Below, in pieces: positions 25,416 through 34,041 of a stretch of DNA of 46,043 bases. Origin of the DNA: SVFI01 sp964519385 (lineage in GTDB: Bacteria > Bacillota > Clostridia > Lachnospirales > Lachnospiraceae). The stretch covers positions 1-46,043 of the forward strand of contig CAZFLR010000017.1 in the NCBI GenBank assembly GCA_964519385.1, written 5' to 3'. Below the pieces are notes generated by a model, which was given only the letters and a program-made list of their open reading frames with translations, had not been told where the DNA came from and made no database searches. Each line of letters opens with the position of its first letter. The first letter of the stretch is position 1. The position numbers and the translations under genes are program-made.

Positions 25416-26921
25416 CTATTTGTTCACAAAAATAATCGGAATCCTTATGGTAATCTTTGTGCCCACTCCCTCTTCGCTGTCCACGCGGATAGAGCCTCTG
25501 TGCATAAGGACGGCATTTCTTGCAATTGCAAGTCCAAGCCCCGTACCTCCGATTTCTCTTGAATGGGATTTATCCACCCGGTAAAATCTTTCAAATACAT
25601 GCTCCTGTTCTTCTTTCGGAATACCGATTCCGTTGTCTTCGACAACGATTGTCGCATACTGATGATCGGCATTTAAAGAAACCTTGACATAACCGTATTC
25701 ATTGTTATATTTAATTGCATTCTCCACAAAATTGGACAGGGCAAGCGTAAGCTTCACCTCGTCAACCTCTGCGTGGACTTCCCTCTCGCTCTCGTAGAGA
25801 ACATCAATATTTCTCTGCTTGGCAATCGGGCGGAGACGCTTGAGAATCAGCTCAATCAGTTCATTCAGACTGATGTTTTCAATATTCATGTCCGCTGAGG
25901 TCTTATCCATTTTCACCAGCGAAAGCAGATCATTGATAATTTTATTCTCACGTTCAATCTCGGCCGCAATATCCACCATAAACTCCTGATACAGTTCCAC
26001 CGGAACATTCTCCTGTGCAATCAGCGAATCCGCAAGCACCTTCATGGAGGTTATCGGTGTCTTCAACTCATGCGAGACATTGGAAACAAATTCCTGACGC
26101 GATTCGTCCAGCACACGCATTCTTCCGAGAAGCTCATTAAACGCTGTGATGATATGCTCTGTTTCCTCATAATCCATGACGCTGATTGCCTCGGTATTAT
26201 ACCCTTCTTTTGTCTCCCTGATAGCTGTTGTGACACGTTCAAACGGCTTGACCAGTGCCTTGGCAAGAAGCCATGCCAGTACCAGCAAAAAAATCGTGGC
26301 AAGCATCTGGAGCGTGGTTGCCTGACTTTGTAATATTTCCACATTCGTGGCAATATTATCGGTAGATACACTGGTCAGCATAACACCCATAGCCGTGGTT
26401 TTTTCCGTTTTTACCTCTTCAGCCGTCACATCCTTTGTATCTTCCTTCGTCTTGGTTTCCACAATCGGTGTGATTACTTCTATATACTGGTTGTCCGCAT
26501 CATAGTTCGACGTGGTCTGTCCCTTCATTCCGAGCATTACTTCCTCAGATATGATGGTTTTGCCCTCGCTGATGGAATATGTGTCCTTTATAATGTTACA
26601 ATTCTGGTCAATGATGATTACTCGCCCGTCATAGAGCTCTGCAAGCATTGCCAGCTCTGCATTGACAACCTCCGACGAGGTATCGGTGAGATAATTATAT
26701 GTAATCAGATGATCTGCCAGAATCTTAAACTGATTCTGCACATCATTGATACGTACACTGACAGCGCGCTCCTCGTAATTCTGAAGAATCGCGTAACGCA
26801 GTATCATGGTAGGCAGAATGCCCACCGACAGGATAATGAAAAAAATACGGTATTTTAAACTTCTCAGACCCGGTATTTTGTTTAATATTTTCGCCATTAT
26901 GGTCTTCACTTGTCTTATCAC
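25416..26921 (-). CDS. Membrane sensor histidine kinase
   Basis: A 501-residue kinase. A helix at about 25-43 and one at about 203-223 flank an extracytoplasmic sensor of about 160 residues with a Cache-like look (VIIIDQNCNIIKDT). HAMP follows, then HisKA with His284 in NVSHELKTPI and HATPase with NAIKYNN and GTGLGLAIARN near 465. No PAS domain is present, unlike WalK. The annotated GTG start overlaps the regulator's stop (GTGA), with AAAGG immediately before it, so GTG 26909 is an alternative. It partners with the regulator upstream. The signal is unknown. Confidence 0.93.
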   Translation of the reverse strand: MIRQVKTIMAKILNKIPGLRSLKYRIFFIILSVGILPTMILRYAILQNYEERAVSVRINDVQNQFKILADHLITYNYLTDTSSEVVNAELAMLAELYDGRVIIIDQNCNIIKDTYSISEGKTIISEEVMLGMKGQTTSNYDADNQYIEVITPIVETKTKEDTKDVTAEEVKTEKTTAMGVMLTSVSTDNIATNVEILQSQATTLQMLATIFLLVLAWLLAKALVKPFERVTTAIRETKEGYNTEAISVMDYEETEHIITAFNELLGRMRVLDESRQEFVSNVSHELKTPITSMKVLADSLIAQENVPVELYQEFMVDIAAEIERENKIINDLLSLVKMDKTSADMNIENISLNELIELILKRLRPIAKQRNIDVLYESEREVHAEVDEVKLTLALSNFVENAIKYNNEYGYVKVSLNADHQYATIVVEDNGIGIPKEEQEHVFERFYRVDKSHSREIGGTGLGLAIARNAVLMHRGSIRVDSEEGVGTKITIRIPIIFVNK

Positions 26922-27607
26922 CCTTTAAAGTAATATCCAACGCCCCATTTGGTGTGCACGTATTTCGGCTCGCTGGAATTCTTCTCTATCTTTTCACGCA
27001 GTCTTCGGATGTGTACGTCCACCGTGCGCACATCTCCCGGATAATCCGCTCCCCATACGAGTGTGAGAAGCTTTTCACGGCTGTAAACCTGATTCGGATT
27101 CGTTGCCAGAAGTTCAAGCACATCAAACTCCTTCGCAGTCAGGTTAATCTCTTTGCCGGCGATGGAGACACGCCTGTTATCACGCTCGATGCGCATTTCT
27201 CCCGAAACCAGCAGCATATCTTTGTTTTTCGGGGAAGTGTTCTTGTTCGTTCTTCGTATAATCGCCTTGATACGCGCCTTTACCTCGAGAATATTGAAAG
27301 GCTTGGTAATATAGTCATCCGCACCGTACTCAAGGCCGAGAATCTTATCCATATCATCTCCCTTGGCAGTCAGCATGATAATCGGAACATTGGAAAATTC
27401 CCTGATTTGCTGACACACCTCAAAGCCTGTCAGTTTCGGCAGCATCACATCGAGAAGCACAATATCAAACGTCTGCTCTTTTGCATATTGCAGTGCTTCC
27501 TCTCCGTCATATGCACATGTCACTTCCATTCCGTCCTGTTCAAGACTGAAACGAATCCCTTTCACAATCAGTTTTTCATCATCCACTACCAAAACCCTGT
27601 ATGCCAT
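26918..27607 (-). CDS. OmpR-family response regulator (WalR/ResD-like)
   Basis: A 229-residue regulator. The receiver domain has VVDDE at 7-11, the phosphorylated Asp in VLLDVMLP near 53 and Lys in ITKPF near 102. The winged helix covers about 130-229, with GEIN-like DNA recognition (REKLLTLVWGADYPGDVRTVDVHIRRLREKI). It lies 12 bases downstream of comEA and overlaps the kinase gene by 4 bases. Sequence resembles WalR/ResD/MtrA regulators of wall and membrane functions; the gene order favours an MtrA-like role. Whether it controls the competence genes around it is open. Confidence 0.95.
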   Translation of the reverse strand: MAYRVLVVDDEKLIVKGIRFSLEQDGMEVTCAYDGEEALQYAKEQTFDIVLLDVMLPKLTGFEVCQQIREFSNVPIIMLTAKGDDMDKILGLEYGADDYITKPFNILEVKARIKAIIRRTNKNTSPKNKDMLLVSGEMRIERDNRRVSIAGKEINLTAKEFDVLELLATNPNQVYSREKLLTLVWGADYPGDVRTVDVHIRRLREKIEKNSSEPKYVHTKWGVGYYFKG

Positions 27608-27618
27608 CTTTTTCTCCC

Positions 27619-28254
27619 TTAAACCTTTATCTTTTCTTTTATTTTTTGAAACAGCCCTTCTTTGATTCCGCTGACATTTTTAATCTCTTCAATGGTTGCG
27701 AATAATCCGTTCTGCTCCCGGTATGTAATAATACTTCGCGCTCTCGTTTCCCCGATTCCCGGAATCGTACAAAGCTGCTCCTCCGTTGCCGTGTTAATAT
27801 TGACACGGTCGTCCGAAAGACCGGTATCCGATAACTCTTCTGCCCGGCTGTTCTCCTGATTTCTGCTCCACTCTTCCTGTGTCAACAGTACAATCATGTC
27901 TCCGTCATGCACCTCCACTGCCTGATTAATCGAGTCAGGTGCTGCCTCGCCGGTCATTCCGCCTGCCTTTTGGACCGCTTCAAAAACTCTCGAGCCTGTC
28001 GGAAGTCCGTAGACTCCCGGTATTTGCACTGCACCGGTCACCTGGACATAAATCATTTCCTGTGCTTTTTCCGTGCTCTCCGTCTCTTTAATCTCCGTTT
28101 CCTGCTCGTTCTCCGCTTCGGAAGTCCCCGTCCCGATCTCCTTCGCCTGCATGGTAATCTCAAGGTCGCTTTCCCGGTCACAACCGCAAAGCAATAAGAC
28201 TGTCAGCACAAGACAGCCCGCAGTATAGAATACTTTTTTTAAATTTTTAAGCAT
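27619..28254 (-). CDS. comEA: ComEA-like DNA receptor with SLBB and helix-hairpin-helix domains
   Basis: A 211-residue surface protein that binds incoming DNA and hands it to ComEC. The signal sequence ends in LLCGC (Cys25), a plausible lipobox, whereas the classical Bacillus ComEA has a membrane anchor. A low-complexity Glu/Thr spacer (35-65) precedes an SLBB domain (about 68-127, VQVTGAVQIPGVYGLPTGS). The helix-hairpin-helix pair is at about 150-211 (VNINTATEEQLCTIPGIGET). The promoter at 28304-28332 is good. comEA and comEC are separated here by the two-component genes and the lipoprotein. Confidence 0.9.
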   Translation of the reverse strand: MLKNLKKVFYTAGCLVLTVLLLCGCDRESDLEITMQAKEIGTGTSEAENEQETEIKETESTEKAQEMIYVQVTGAVQIPGVYGLPTGSRVFEAVQKAGGMTGEAAPDSINQAVEVHDGDMIVLLTQEEWSRNQENSRAEELSDTGLSDDRVNINTATEEQLCTIPGIGETRARSIITYREQNGLFATIEEIKNVSGIKEGLFQKIKEKIKV

Positions 28255-28303
28255 AACATAGTCTCCTTTATCAAAAGAGCCCCTTATATGTCATTGCCAT
28301 TTT

Positions 28304-28332
28304 ATTGTATTCCAAATATCTTTTTATAGCAA
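28304..28332 (-). promoter_or_regulatory. Promoter ahead of comEA
   Basis: On the minus strand TTGCTA (28332-28327) and TACAAT (28309-28304) are 17 bases apart. It could drive the whole series from comEA to trxA, because all gaps downstream are under about 70 bases and I see no internal terminator. Confidence 0.65.
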
Positions 28333-28339
28333 GGGATTT

Positions 28340-28771
28340 TTACTTCCATTTAAAGAGAATAATTCCCGAAATTGTCACGGCCATCCCAAGCACTTTCTGC
28401 CATGTAAAAGGCTGTTTTTCCACCCCGAAAAGTCCGAAAACTTCAATTAAATACGCGCTGATAAGCTGCGCGGTCACAATAAACATAACCGCCTTTGCCG
28501 GTCCCATCTGATTCATGCTCACAATCACCGTATAGGTGATGAATGCACCTATCAGTCCTCCTGTCAGAAAATACCTTGGGCGGACACTTAAGACCTCCGC
28601 AAATCCGGTGCGCTCCGTAATAAGCCATGCACACAGGCAAACCAGAAGAGCCGTGAAATGCACAAATCCTGCCGAAGACCATATTGTAGAATTTTTTGTC
28701 ACTTCCGTGTTGAATACTCCCTGAAGACTCATTAATATTCCGGATATAACAGCAATTAAAAAACCAAGCAT
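28340..28771 (-). CDS. Small DMT-family membrane protein (YdcZ/DUF606)
   Basis: A 143-residue protein with five hydrophobic helices, like the YdcZ half-size drug/metabolite transporters that work as dimers. Family stretches are FLIAVISGILMSLQGVFNT at the start and RYFLTGGLIGAF near 67. I use ATG 28771, because AGGAGG is 8 bases upstream, while the ATG two codons earlier is only 2 bases from it. It sits 54 bases after the solute-binding-protein gene at the end of the arginine series. Its substrate is unknown. Confidence 0.87.
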   Translation of the reverse strand: MLGFLIAVISGILMSLQGVFNTEVTKNSTIWSSAGFVHFTALLVCLCAWLITERTGFAEVLSVRPRYFLTGGLIGAFITYTVIVSMNQMGPAKAVMFIVTAQLISAYLIEVFGLFGVEKQPFTWQKVLGMAVTISGIILFKWK

Positions 28772-28825
28772 TCTCATGACCTCCTATATTGTCTATCATG
28801 TCCGAATGTTTGGTTTTTATTCATC

Positions 28826-30112
28826 TTATTGTATTTGTCTGAGCATCTGCTCCTCAAGTGATTTCATTTTTGAATCGGCATCTTCTCCCTGCCAGATTCC
28901 GGTGTAAGCCACCTCAAGCTGAACCCAAAAGTTGCTCGCCTGCATTATCTTCGGAAGGCTCACACTCTGTTCATAGGAATCCATTGCGATTTCGAGCTTT
29001 GAATTATCATAGGAAATCCCCTTTGCCGCTGCCAGCTTTCCTGTTCTCTCATAAAGAGAGCCGTCTGCCCTGCACGTGAGACAGGAGGCAAATTCATTCG
29101 CAATTTCCTTCTTTTCTCCAAAACCGTTGACAACCACCGTATTTGTCACCGACAGCGATCTTGTTTTCAGATTAGCATTAATATCAGGCATTGTTGCAAT
29201 ACCGTAGTCCCACGCAAAGCTACCGTTCGCCTTCGCCTGCTCAAGCTTGGCAATTGCGTCTGTGGTCGCCACGGTGAACATTGTCTTTCCCTGCACAAAC
29301 TCATCAAGAACCAGTTCATAATCCGTCTCATCCGCCTCGATGGAGAAGAATTGATTCAGACTCTGGTACATCTGCATGCAGGCAACTGACTGTTCATTGT
29401 ACACATCGACAATCGACGCGTCATCACCTGTCTCCCCACCGATATCCATATAATTGCCGGCGAAGAAATAATTGTAAAAAATATCAGAGACATCCCATTT
29501 CAGAATCGCCTCCACACCTTCAGGTGCATCATATGCATCTGCCAGTGCCAGAACATCATCAAAGGTCCGGGGTACCACGGCATCTGCTCCGCTCACCGTC
29601 TGTGTCATCATTTCCAGATACGTTTTATTATAGAGAAAAACCGAGGTTTCATAATAAAACGGATATGCGATTTTTTCTCCCTGATAAGTCACCGCATTCA
29701 GTGCCGTATCCGAGAAAAGACTTTCATTTACCATATCCTGCGGATCTGTTATCTCTGTGGCAAGCCCCGCCATATATGCTTTTTCCAGACTGTCATTGGT
29801 GAGAAGGAAAACATCCGGATACACATCCTGTTCCATCGTCGCCTCATGAATGGTTTCAAGATATTCCACCGCTGAGACAAGTGTCGGCACAACCCTCACC
29901 TGTTCATTCTCTTCCATAAAATCAAGTGCACGGCTGTTCATATAATCGGTGAGTGCTTCATCCGTATACCAGACATGGATTGTCTGTCTGCCTCCAAGTG
30001 CATCTTTCGCGGTGTTTCCTCCGCCGTTCTCCATACGGATACCCTGCGCAAGCACCAGACACAACATAACCGCCACGAGGATTACTGATGTAAATCTACT
30101 TCTAAAACTCAT
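28826..30112 (-). CDS. Extracellular solute-binding protein without visible permease
   Basis: A 428-residue type-1 substrate-binding protein. An N-terminal hydrophobic signal (about 8-25) is followed by HVWYTDEALTDYMNSRALDF, which resembles sugar and polyamine-type binding proteins (MalE/UgpB group). The signal has no good lipobox: its Cys follows Leu, not Gly/Ala/Ser, so a membrane-anchored or secreted form is likely. ATG 30112 lies four bases after the argD stop, with AGGT upstream, so translation is coupled to argD. No ABC permease is present. The ligand is unknown; arginine or a related compound is a guess from context only. Confidence 0.85.
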   Translation of the reverse strand: MSFRSRFTSVILVAVMLCLVLAQGIRMENGGGNTAKDALGGRQTIHVWYTDEALTDYMNSRALDFMEENEQVRVVPTLVSAVEYLETIHEATMEQDVYPDVFLLTNDSLEKAYMAGLATEITDPQDMVNESLFSDTALNAVTYQGEKIAYPFYYETSVFLYNKTYLEMMTQTVSGADAVVPRTFDDVLALADAYDAPEGVEAILKWDVSDIFYNYFFAGNYMDIGGETGDDASIVDVYNEQSVACMQMYQSLNQFFSIEADETDYELVLDEFVQGKTMFTVATTDAIAKLEQAKANGSFAWDYGIATMPDINANLKTRSLSVTNTVVVNGFGEKKEIANEFASCLTCRADGSLYERTGKLAAAKGISYDNSKLEIAMDSYEQSVSLPKIMQASNFWVQLEVAYTGIWQGEDADSKMKSLEEQMLRQIQ

Positions 30113-30116
30113 AGCA

Positions 30117-31328
30117 TTACCTGTCACTTTCCCGTCCGACAGCAGCCAGACACCTGTCAAGTATCTCAATCATCCGGTCCACATCCTGTTTTCCAATCAC
30201 AAGAGGCGGAACAAAACGAATGATATCAGAGCCTGCATTTATAAGAACAAGTCCTTCCGAAAGTGCCATCTTAATGATGTCTCCTACCGGTCTGTTCAGC
30301 ACAAGTCCCTGAAGCAGTCCGACACCCCTGTGCGTTTCTACAAAGTCATATTTTTCTGTCAGCACGTCCAACTGTCCGGCAAGATATTCCCCGACCTCTC
30401 TGACATTCTCCAAAATATTCTGTTCCTCAAATAAATCAATTACCTTGGAAATAGCTGCGCACGCAAACGGATTTCCTCCGTAGGTTGTTCCGTGATCCCC
30501 CGGTACAAGTGAATACTGCGCAACTTCTTCCGTCATCATAAATGCACCTACAGGAACTCCGCAGCCAAGTGCCTTTGCAGAAGCCATCACATCCGGCTTA
30601 ATTCCGTAACGCTGCCATGCGAACATCTCTCCGCATCTTCCCATTCCGCACTGTACCTCATCGAGCATTAAAAGCAGCCCTTTCTCATCACAGAGCGCGC
30701 GTACCTTTTTCATGAAATCTTCCGTCGCCGGATAAATACCTCCCTCTCCCTGTACGGTTTCAAGAAGAATCGCGCATGACTTATCCGTCACCTGTGCAAG
30801 CACACTGTCAAAGTCATTGAGACGTGCGAAACGGACATTGCCTATCATCGGTTCAAACGGAGCTCTGTAAGCCGGATTTCCGGTTACCGAAAGTGCACCC
30901 ATGGTTCGTCCGTGAAACGAATGCTCCATTGCGATAATCTCATGGTCTGTGCTTCCGTCCTTTGTATAAGCATACTTGCGTGCCGTCTTAATCATTCCCT
31001 CAAGTGCCTCAGCACCGCTGTTCGTAAAGAAGACACGATCCATTTTGGAAATCTTTTTCAGCTTACGGGCCGCCTCGACCGCCGGGACATTGTAATAATA
31101 ATTGGAAGTGTGAAGAAGCTTGTCAATCTGGTTCTTCAGGGCATCATTATAAGCCTTGTTGTTGTAACCCAGTGCAAACACCGCAATGCCTGATACAAAA
31201 TCCAGATACTCTTTTCCTTCTATATCATACAAATGCACTCCGTCACCGTGGTCAAAAACTACCGGATATCGATTGTAGGTGTGGAGCAGATCCTGCTCAG
31301 CCTGCTCTATGTATTCCTGCATCTTCAT
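30117..31328 (-). CDS. argD: Acetylornithine aminotransferase
   Basis: PLP enzyme that transfers an amino group to N-acetylglutamate semialdehyde. In 403 residues the class-III aminotransferase signatures are clear: FVSGIAVFALGYNN near 42, NSGAEALEGMIKTARKY near 102, LLMLDEVQCGMGRCGEMFAW near 216 and the PLP Lys in ASAKALGCGVPVGAFM near 252. It overlaps argB by 4 bases (ATGA). The solute-binding gene follows within 5 bases. Part of the arginine operon starting at argC. Confidence 0.97.
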   Translation of the reverse strand: MKMQEYIEQAEQDLLHTYNRYPVVFDHGDGVHLYDIEGKEYLDFVSGIAVFALGYNNKAYNDALKNQIDKLLHTSNYYYNVPAVEAARKLKKISKMDRVFFTNSGAEALEGMIKTARKYAYTKDGSTDHEIIAMEHSFHGRTMGALSVTGNPAYRAPFEPMIGNVRFARLNDFDSVLAQVTDKSCAILLETVQGEGGIYPATEDFMKKVRALCDEKGLLLMLDEVQCGMGRCGEMFAWQRYGIKPDVMASAKALGCGVPVGAFMMTEEVAQYSLVPGDHGTTYGGNPFACAAISKVIDLFEEQNILENVREVGEYLAGQLDVLTEKYDFVETHRGVGLLQGLVLNRPVGDIIKMALSEGLVLINAGSDIIRFVPPLVIGKQDVDRMIEILDRCLAAVGRESDR

Positions 31329-32218
31329 TTTGTCATCTCTCCTTCATCTTTTACAATCGCCGTACCAATACCTTCGTTGGTGAATATTTCAAGCAGTAAA
31401 CAGTGGGCAATTCGTCCGTCAAGAATATGTACACGTCCCACTCCGTTCTTTACCGCATCCGTACAGTTGTTAAGCTTCGGAAGCATTCCTCCGCCAATGC
31501 AGCCTTCTCTAATCAATTCCTCTGCAGCAGATGCTGTCAGGCGGGAAATAAAGCTTGATTTATCGTTGATATCCCTGTAAAGACCTTCAATGTCGGTAAG
31601 AAATGCAAGCTTTTCCGCACCGACTGCCTTTGCAATCGCACACGCTGCATCATCCGCATTAATATTGTATGTATCATAATTGTCATCAATACCGATCGGT
31701 GCAACAATCGGAAGATAATCATTTTCCAGAATATCAAAAAGAATCTTCGGATTCACAGCTTTGACATCCCCTACGAATCCGATATCCTCCCCATTGGAAT
31801 ACTTTTTATCCACGTGAAGCAGGTCTCCGTCCTTACCGCTGATACCAATCGCTTTCACACCAAGCTCCTCAACCATCGACACCAGACGTTTATTCACCTT
31901 TGAGAGCACCATCTCCGCTATTTCCATGGTCTCGGCATCTGTCACACGGAGTCCGTTGACAAATTTTGCCTCTTTCCCAACCTTAGAAACCCAGTTGCTT
32001 ATCTCCTTGCCTCCGCCGTGTACAATAATCGGCTTAAAGCCTACAAGCTTCAAAAGTGTTACGTCTTTTACCACATTTCTTTGCAGCTCCGGATTCGCCA
32101 TCGCGCTTCCGCCGTATTTCACAACAATAATCCGGCGATTAAACTGCTGGATATACGGAAGTGCTTCTATGAGTACCTCCGCCTTTTCCATAATCTGATT
32201 CATATCCTTTTTATCCAT
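31325..32218 (-). CDS. argB: Acetylglutamate kinase
   Basis: Phosphorylates N-acetylglutamate, the second committed step to arginine. The 297-residue amino-acid kinase has VVKYGGSAM near 33, KPIIVHGGGKEISNW near 61 and ISGKDGDLL near 124. NINADDAACAIA near 181 binds the substrate. The length and presence of an N-terminal helix (MDKKDMNQIMEKAEVLIEAL) are typical of arginine-inhibitable forms, but this is inferred. An AGGAGAG ribosome binding site precedes it. It follows the GNAT gene after 55 bases. Confidence 0.97.
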   Translation of the reverse strand: MDKKDMNQIMEKAEVLIEALPYIQQFNRRIIVVKYGGSAMANPELQRNVVKDVTLLKLVGFKPIIVHGGGKEISNWVSKVGKEAKFVNGLRVTDAETMEIAEMVLSKVNKRLVSMVEELGVKAIGISGKDGDLLHVDKKYSNGEDIGFVGDVKAVNPKILFDILENDYLPIVAPIGIDDNYDTYNINADDAACAIAKAVGAEKLAFLTDIEGLYRDINDKSSFISRLTASAAEELIREGCIGGGMLPKLNNCTDAVKNGVGRVHILDGRIAHCLLLEIFTNEGIGTAIVKDEGEMTK

Positions 32219-32273
32219 GTCTCTCCTCTTTTCTGCAGGCTTTGGGGCTTACCGCGTTTCAGTCAGCCCAAGC

Positions 32274-32717
32274 TTACCGGTTAAATTGTACTATATTCTC
32301 TGTGTTTAATGTAAAATCATAATAATTCAGGTCCTCGCGCTTTGTCCACCCTATTTCTTTCCAGAAAGTATTTCCTATATCATTGACCGTAAAGGCAATC
32401 AGTGACACCTTATTAATGCCTTCTCTGTGCAGGGCGTTCATACAATAAACCACCATTTCCTTGCCGATTCCGCGAAGTCTGTATTCCGGATCCACACATA
32501 CATGGTACAGACAGCCTCTTCTGCCGTCATGTCCGCAAAGAATTGCTCCCACGATTTTTCCGTCCTCCTCTGCAACCACACTGATGCCCGGATTGCGTTT
32601 CAGGAACCGCTCAACACCCTCAGCCGAATCATCAATGGTCCGGATTGCAAAGCCTTTTATTTTTTTCCAAAGCACATATACCTTGTCATAATCTGTTATC
32701 TGCATGGCACGAATCAT
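32274..32717 (-). CDS. GNAT acetyltransferase inside the arginine operon
   Basis: A 147-residue GCN5-related acetyltransferase. Motif A is visible as VCVDPEYRLRGIGKEMV (acetyl-CoA binding R-x-x-G-x-G/K) near 90. The rest follows the GNAT pattern (EEDGKIVGAILCG, then FWKEIGWTKREDLNYYDF). It lies between argC (28 bases) and argB (55 bases), where argJ is placed in many argCJBD operons. It could make N-acetylglutamate, as short ArgA-type enzymes do, but the sequence alone cannot distinguish that from other GNAT functions. Confidence 0.85.
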   Translation of the reverse strand: MIRAMQITDYDKVYVLWKKIKGFAIRTIDDSAEGVERFLKRNPGISVVAEEDGKIVGAILCGHDGRRGCLYHVCVDPEYRLRGIGKEMVVYCMNALHREGINKVSLIAFTVNDIGNTFWKEIGWTKREDLNYYDFTLNTENIVQFNR

Positions 32718-32745
32718 ACTGCTATCCTCTGTATCCTCTTATTTT

Positions 32746-33801
32746 TTATGGGAACATCGGAACAAGCTCAAGCCCTTCGCTCTCTTTCAGTCCGAACATC
32801 AGATTCATGTTCTGGACTGCCTGTCCTGCTGCCCCTTTCACCACATTGTCAAGTGCACCCATCATAATAATTCTTCCCGTGCGCTCGTCAATTTTAAAAT
32901 TGACATCCACATAGTTGCTTCCCTCTACCCATTTCGTTTCAGGGAATACATCCTTTTCGAGCACGCGTACAAATTTTTCTTCCTTATAATATTTATCATA
33001 AACTGCCTTCACCTCTTCATAGGAAGGAAGCGAGCCGTCCGGTTTTCTGACGAGGGATGCGTACTCTGTCACCAAAATTCCACGGTTCATCGGCACCAGA
33101 TGCGGTGTAAAATTAATCCTAATCTCCCTGCCCGCTGCATATCCGAGCTGTTCTTCAATCTCCGGCGTATGTCTGTGATTTGCCACTCCATATGCCTTGA
33201 TATTTTCATTCACTTCGCAATAAAGGTTCGGAAGCTTGGCTCCTCTTCCGGCTCCGGAGGTTCCGCTCTTGGCATCTACAATCAGAGTTGCCGTATCAAT
33301 CAGACCTTCCTTTACCAGCGGATAAGCCGTCAATATGGAGCATGTAGTATAACAGCCCGGATTGGCAACAAGTCTTGCCTTCTTGACATCCTCCCGGTTT
33401 ATTTCACAGAGTCCGTAAACAGCCTCATCAATATATTGCGGCGACTTGTGTTCTATACCGTACCATTTCTCATACACGCTGACATCCTTAATACGATAAT
33501 CAGCAGAAAGGTCCACTATTTTTGTCCTGGAAAGAATCGAGTCATTCATCACCGATGCACAAAAGCCCTGCGGAGTCGCAGTAAAAATCACATCCACCCG
33601 GTCCGCAAGTTCTTCCATATTATCATCAAGACATGTGTCCTCCACAATCTCAAACATATTGCCGTACACCTGCGCATATTTCTTATCTATATAACTTCTG
33701 GAGCCATACCACTGAATCTCCACTTCCTTATGCTGGGTGAGAAGTCTGACAAGCTCTCCTCCCGCATATCCGGTTGCTCCGATAATTCCTGCTTTTATCA
33801 T
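32746..33801 (-). CDS. argC: N-acetyl-gamma-glutamyl-phosphate reductase
   Basis: NADPH reductase of arginine synthesis. In 351 residues there are GIIGATGYAGGELVRLL near 5 (nucleotide binding), the catalytic Cys in VANPGCYTTCSILT near 148, and KSGTSGAGRGAK near 178. Length is normal for the type-1 form. AAGGAGG lies 8 bases before the start. It heads the minus-strand arginine operon behind two candidate promoters, one overlapping ARG-box-like sites. Confidence 0.97.
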   Translation of the reverse strand: MIKAGIIGATGYAGGELVRLLTQHKEVEIQWYGSRSYIDKKYAQVYGNMFEIVEDTCLDDNMEELADRVDVIFTATPQGFCASVMNDSILSRTKIVDLSADYRIKDVSVYEKWYGIEHKSPQYIDEAVYGLCEINREDVKKARLVANPGCYTTCSILTAYPLVKEGLIDTATLIVDAKSGTSGAGRGAKLPNLYCEVNENIKAYGVANHRHTPEIEEQLGYAAGREIRINFTPHLVPMNRGILVTEYASLVRKPDGSLPSYEEVKAVYDKYYKEEKFVRVLEKDVFPETKWVEGSNYVDVNFKIDERTGRIIMMGALDNVVKGAAGQAVQNMNLMFGLKESEGLELVPMFP

Positions 33802-33867
33802 TTTTTCATCCTCCTTGCATCTGCCCCGGCTCTTTCATCATCACAGCACAAAGGCCAAACCGTTTTT

Positions 33868-33896
33868 ATCATACTTTAAAATCATGTTTCATTCAA
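33868..33896 (-). promoter_or_regulatory. Second candidate argC promoter (P2)
   Basis: On the minus strand TTGAAT (33896-33891) and TATGAT (33873-33868) are 17 bases apart, about 65 bases upstream of argC. No ARG-box-like palindrome overlaps it, so it could give a basal level independent of ArgR. Confidence 0.45.
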
Positions 33897-33942
33897 GTTA
33901 TTTCCTATATTTTATGTATATTTGCCGGACGGTTCTGTATTT

Positions 33943-33960
33943 ATTGCATAATTATACAAC
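33943..33960. promoter_or_regulatory. ARG box (ArgR operator)
   Basis: ATTGCATAATTATACAAC fits the TGNAT-N4-ATNCA form of ArgR sites exactly. It covers the -10 of argC promoter P1, a repressing position. argR itself is not in the window. Confidence 0.75.
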
Positions 33961-33979
33961 TATAGTGCATATTATGCAA
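33951..33979 (-). promoter_or_regulatory. argC promoter P1
   Basis: On the minus strand TTGCAT (33979-33974) and TATAAT (33956-33951) are 17 bases apart. The -10 lies in the ARG box and the -35 overlaps a TGCATA-T-TATGCA palindrome. The leader would be about 143 bases. Confidence 0.7.
33966..33978. promoter_or_regulatory. Palindrome over the argC -35, possible second ARG half-sites
   Basis: TGCATATTATGCA is a 13-base perfect inverted repeat (TGCATA, T, TATGCA) about one and a half turns from the ARG box. Its TGCAT half-sites match those of the ARG box, but the spacing is one base shorter. ArgR hexamers often bind such pairs. Confidence 0.5.
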
Positions 33980-34041
33980 GTCTTTTTCTGTTTTATGCAC
34001 TATTTTGGCGAATATTCATTGATTTATGCATCATTTTATAC

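Noticed and set aside
32704..33879. Long plus-strand reading frame of 391 codons opposite argC
   Set aside because: It is the complement of a clear argC gene, its product is rich in Cys, His and Ile without any fold, and it has no ribosome binding site.
33868..33900. Short leader peptide (7 codons) ahead of argC as an attenuator
   Set aside because: It has no arginine codons and no terminator/antiterminator pair follows.
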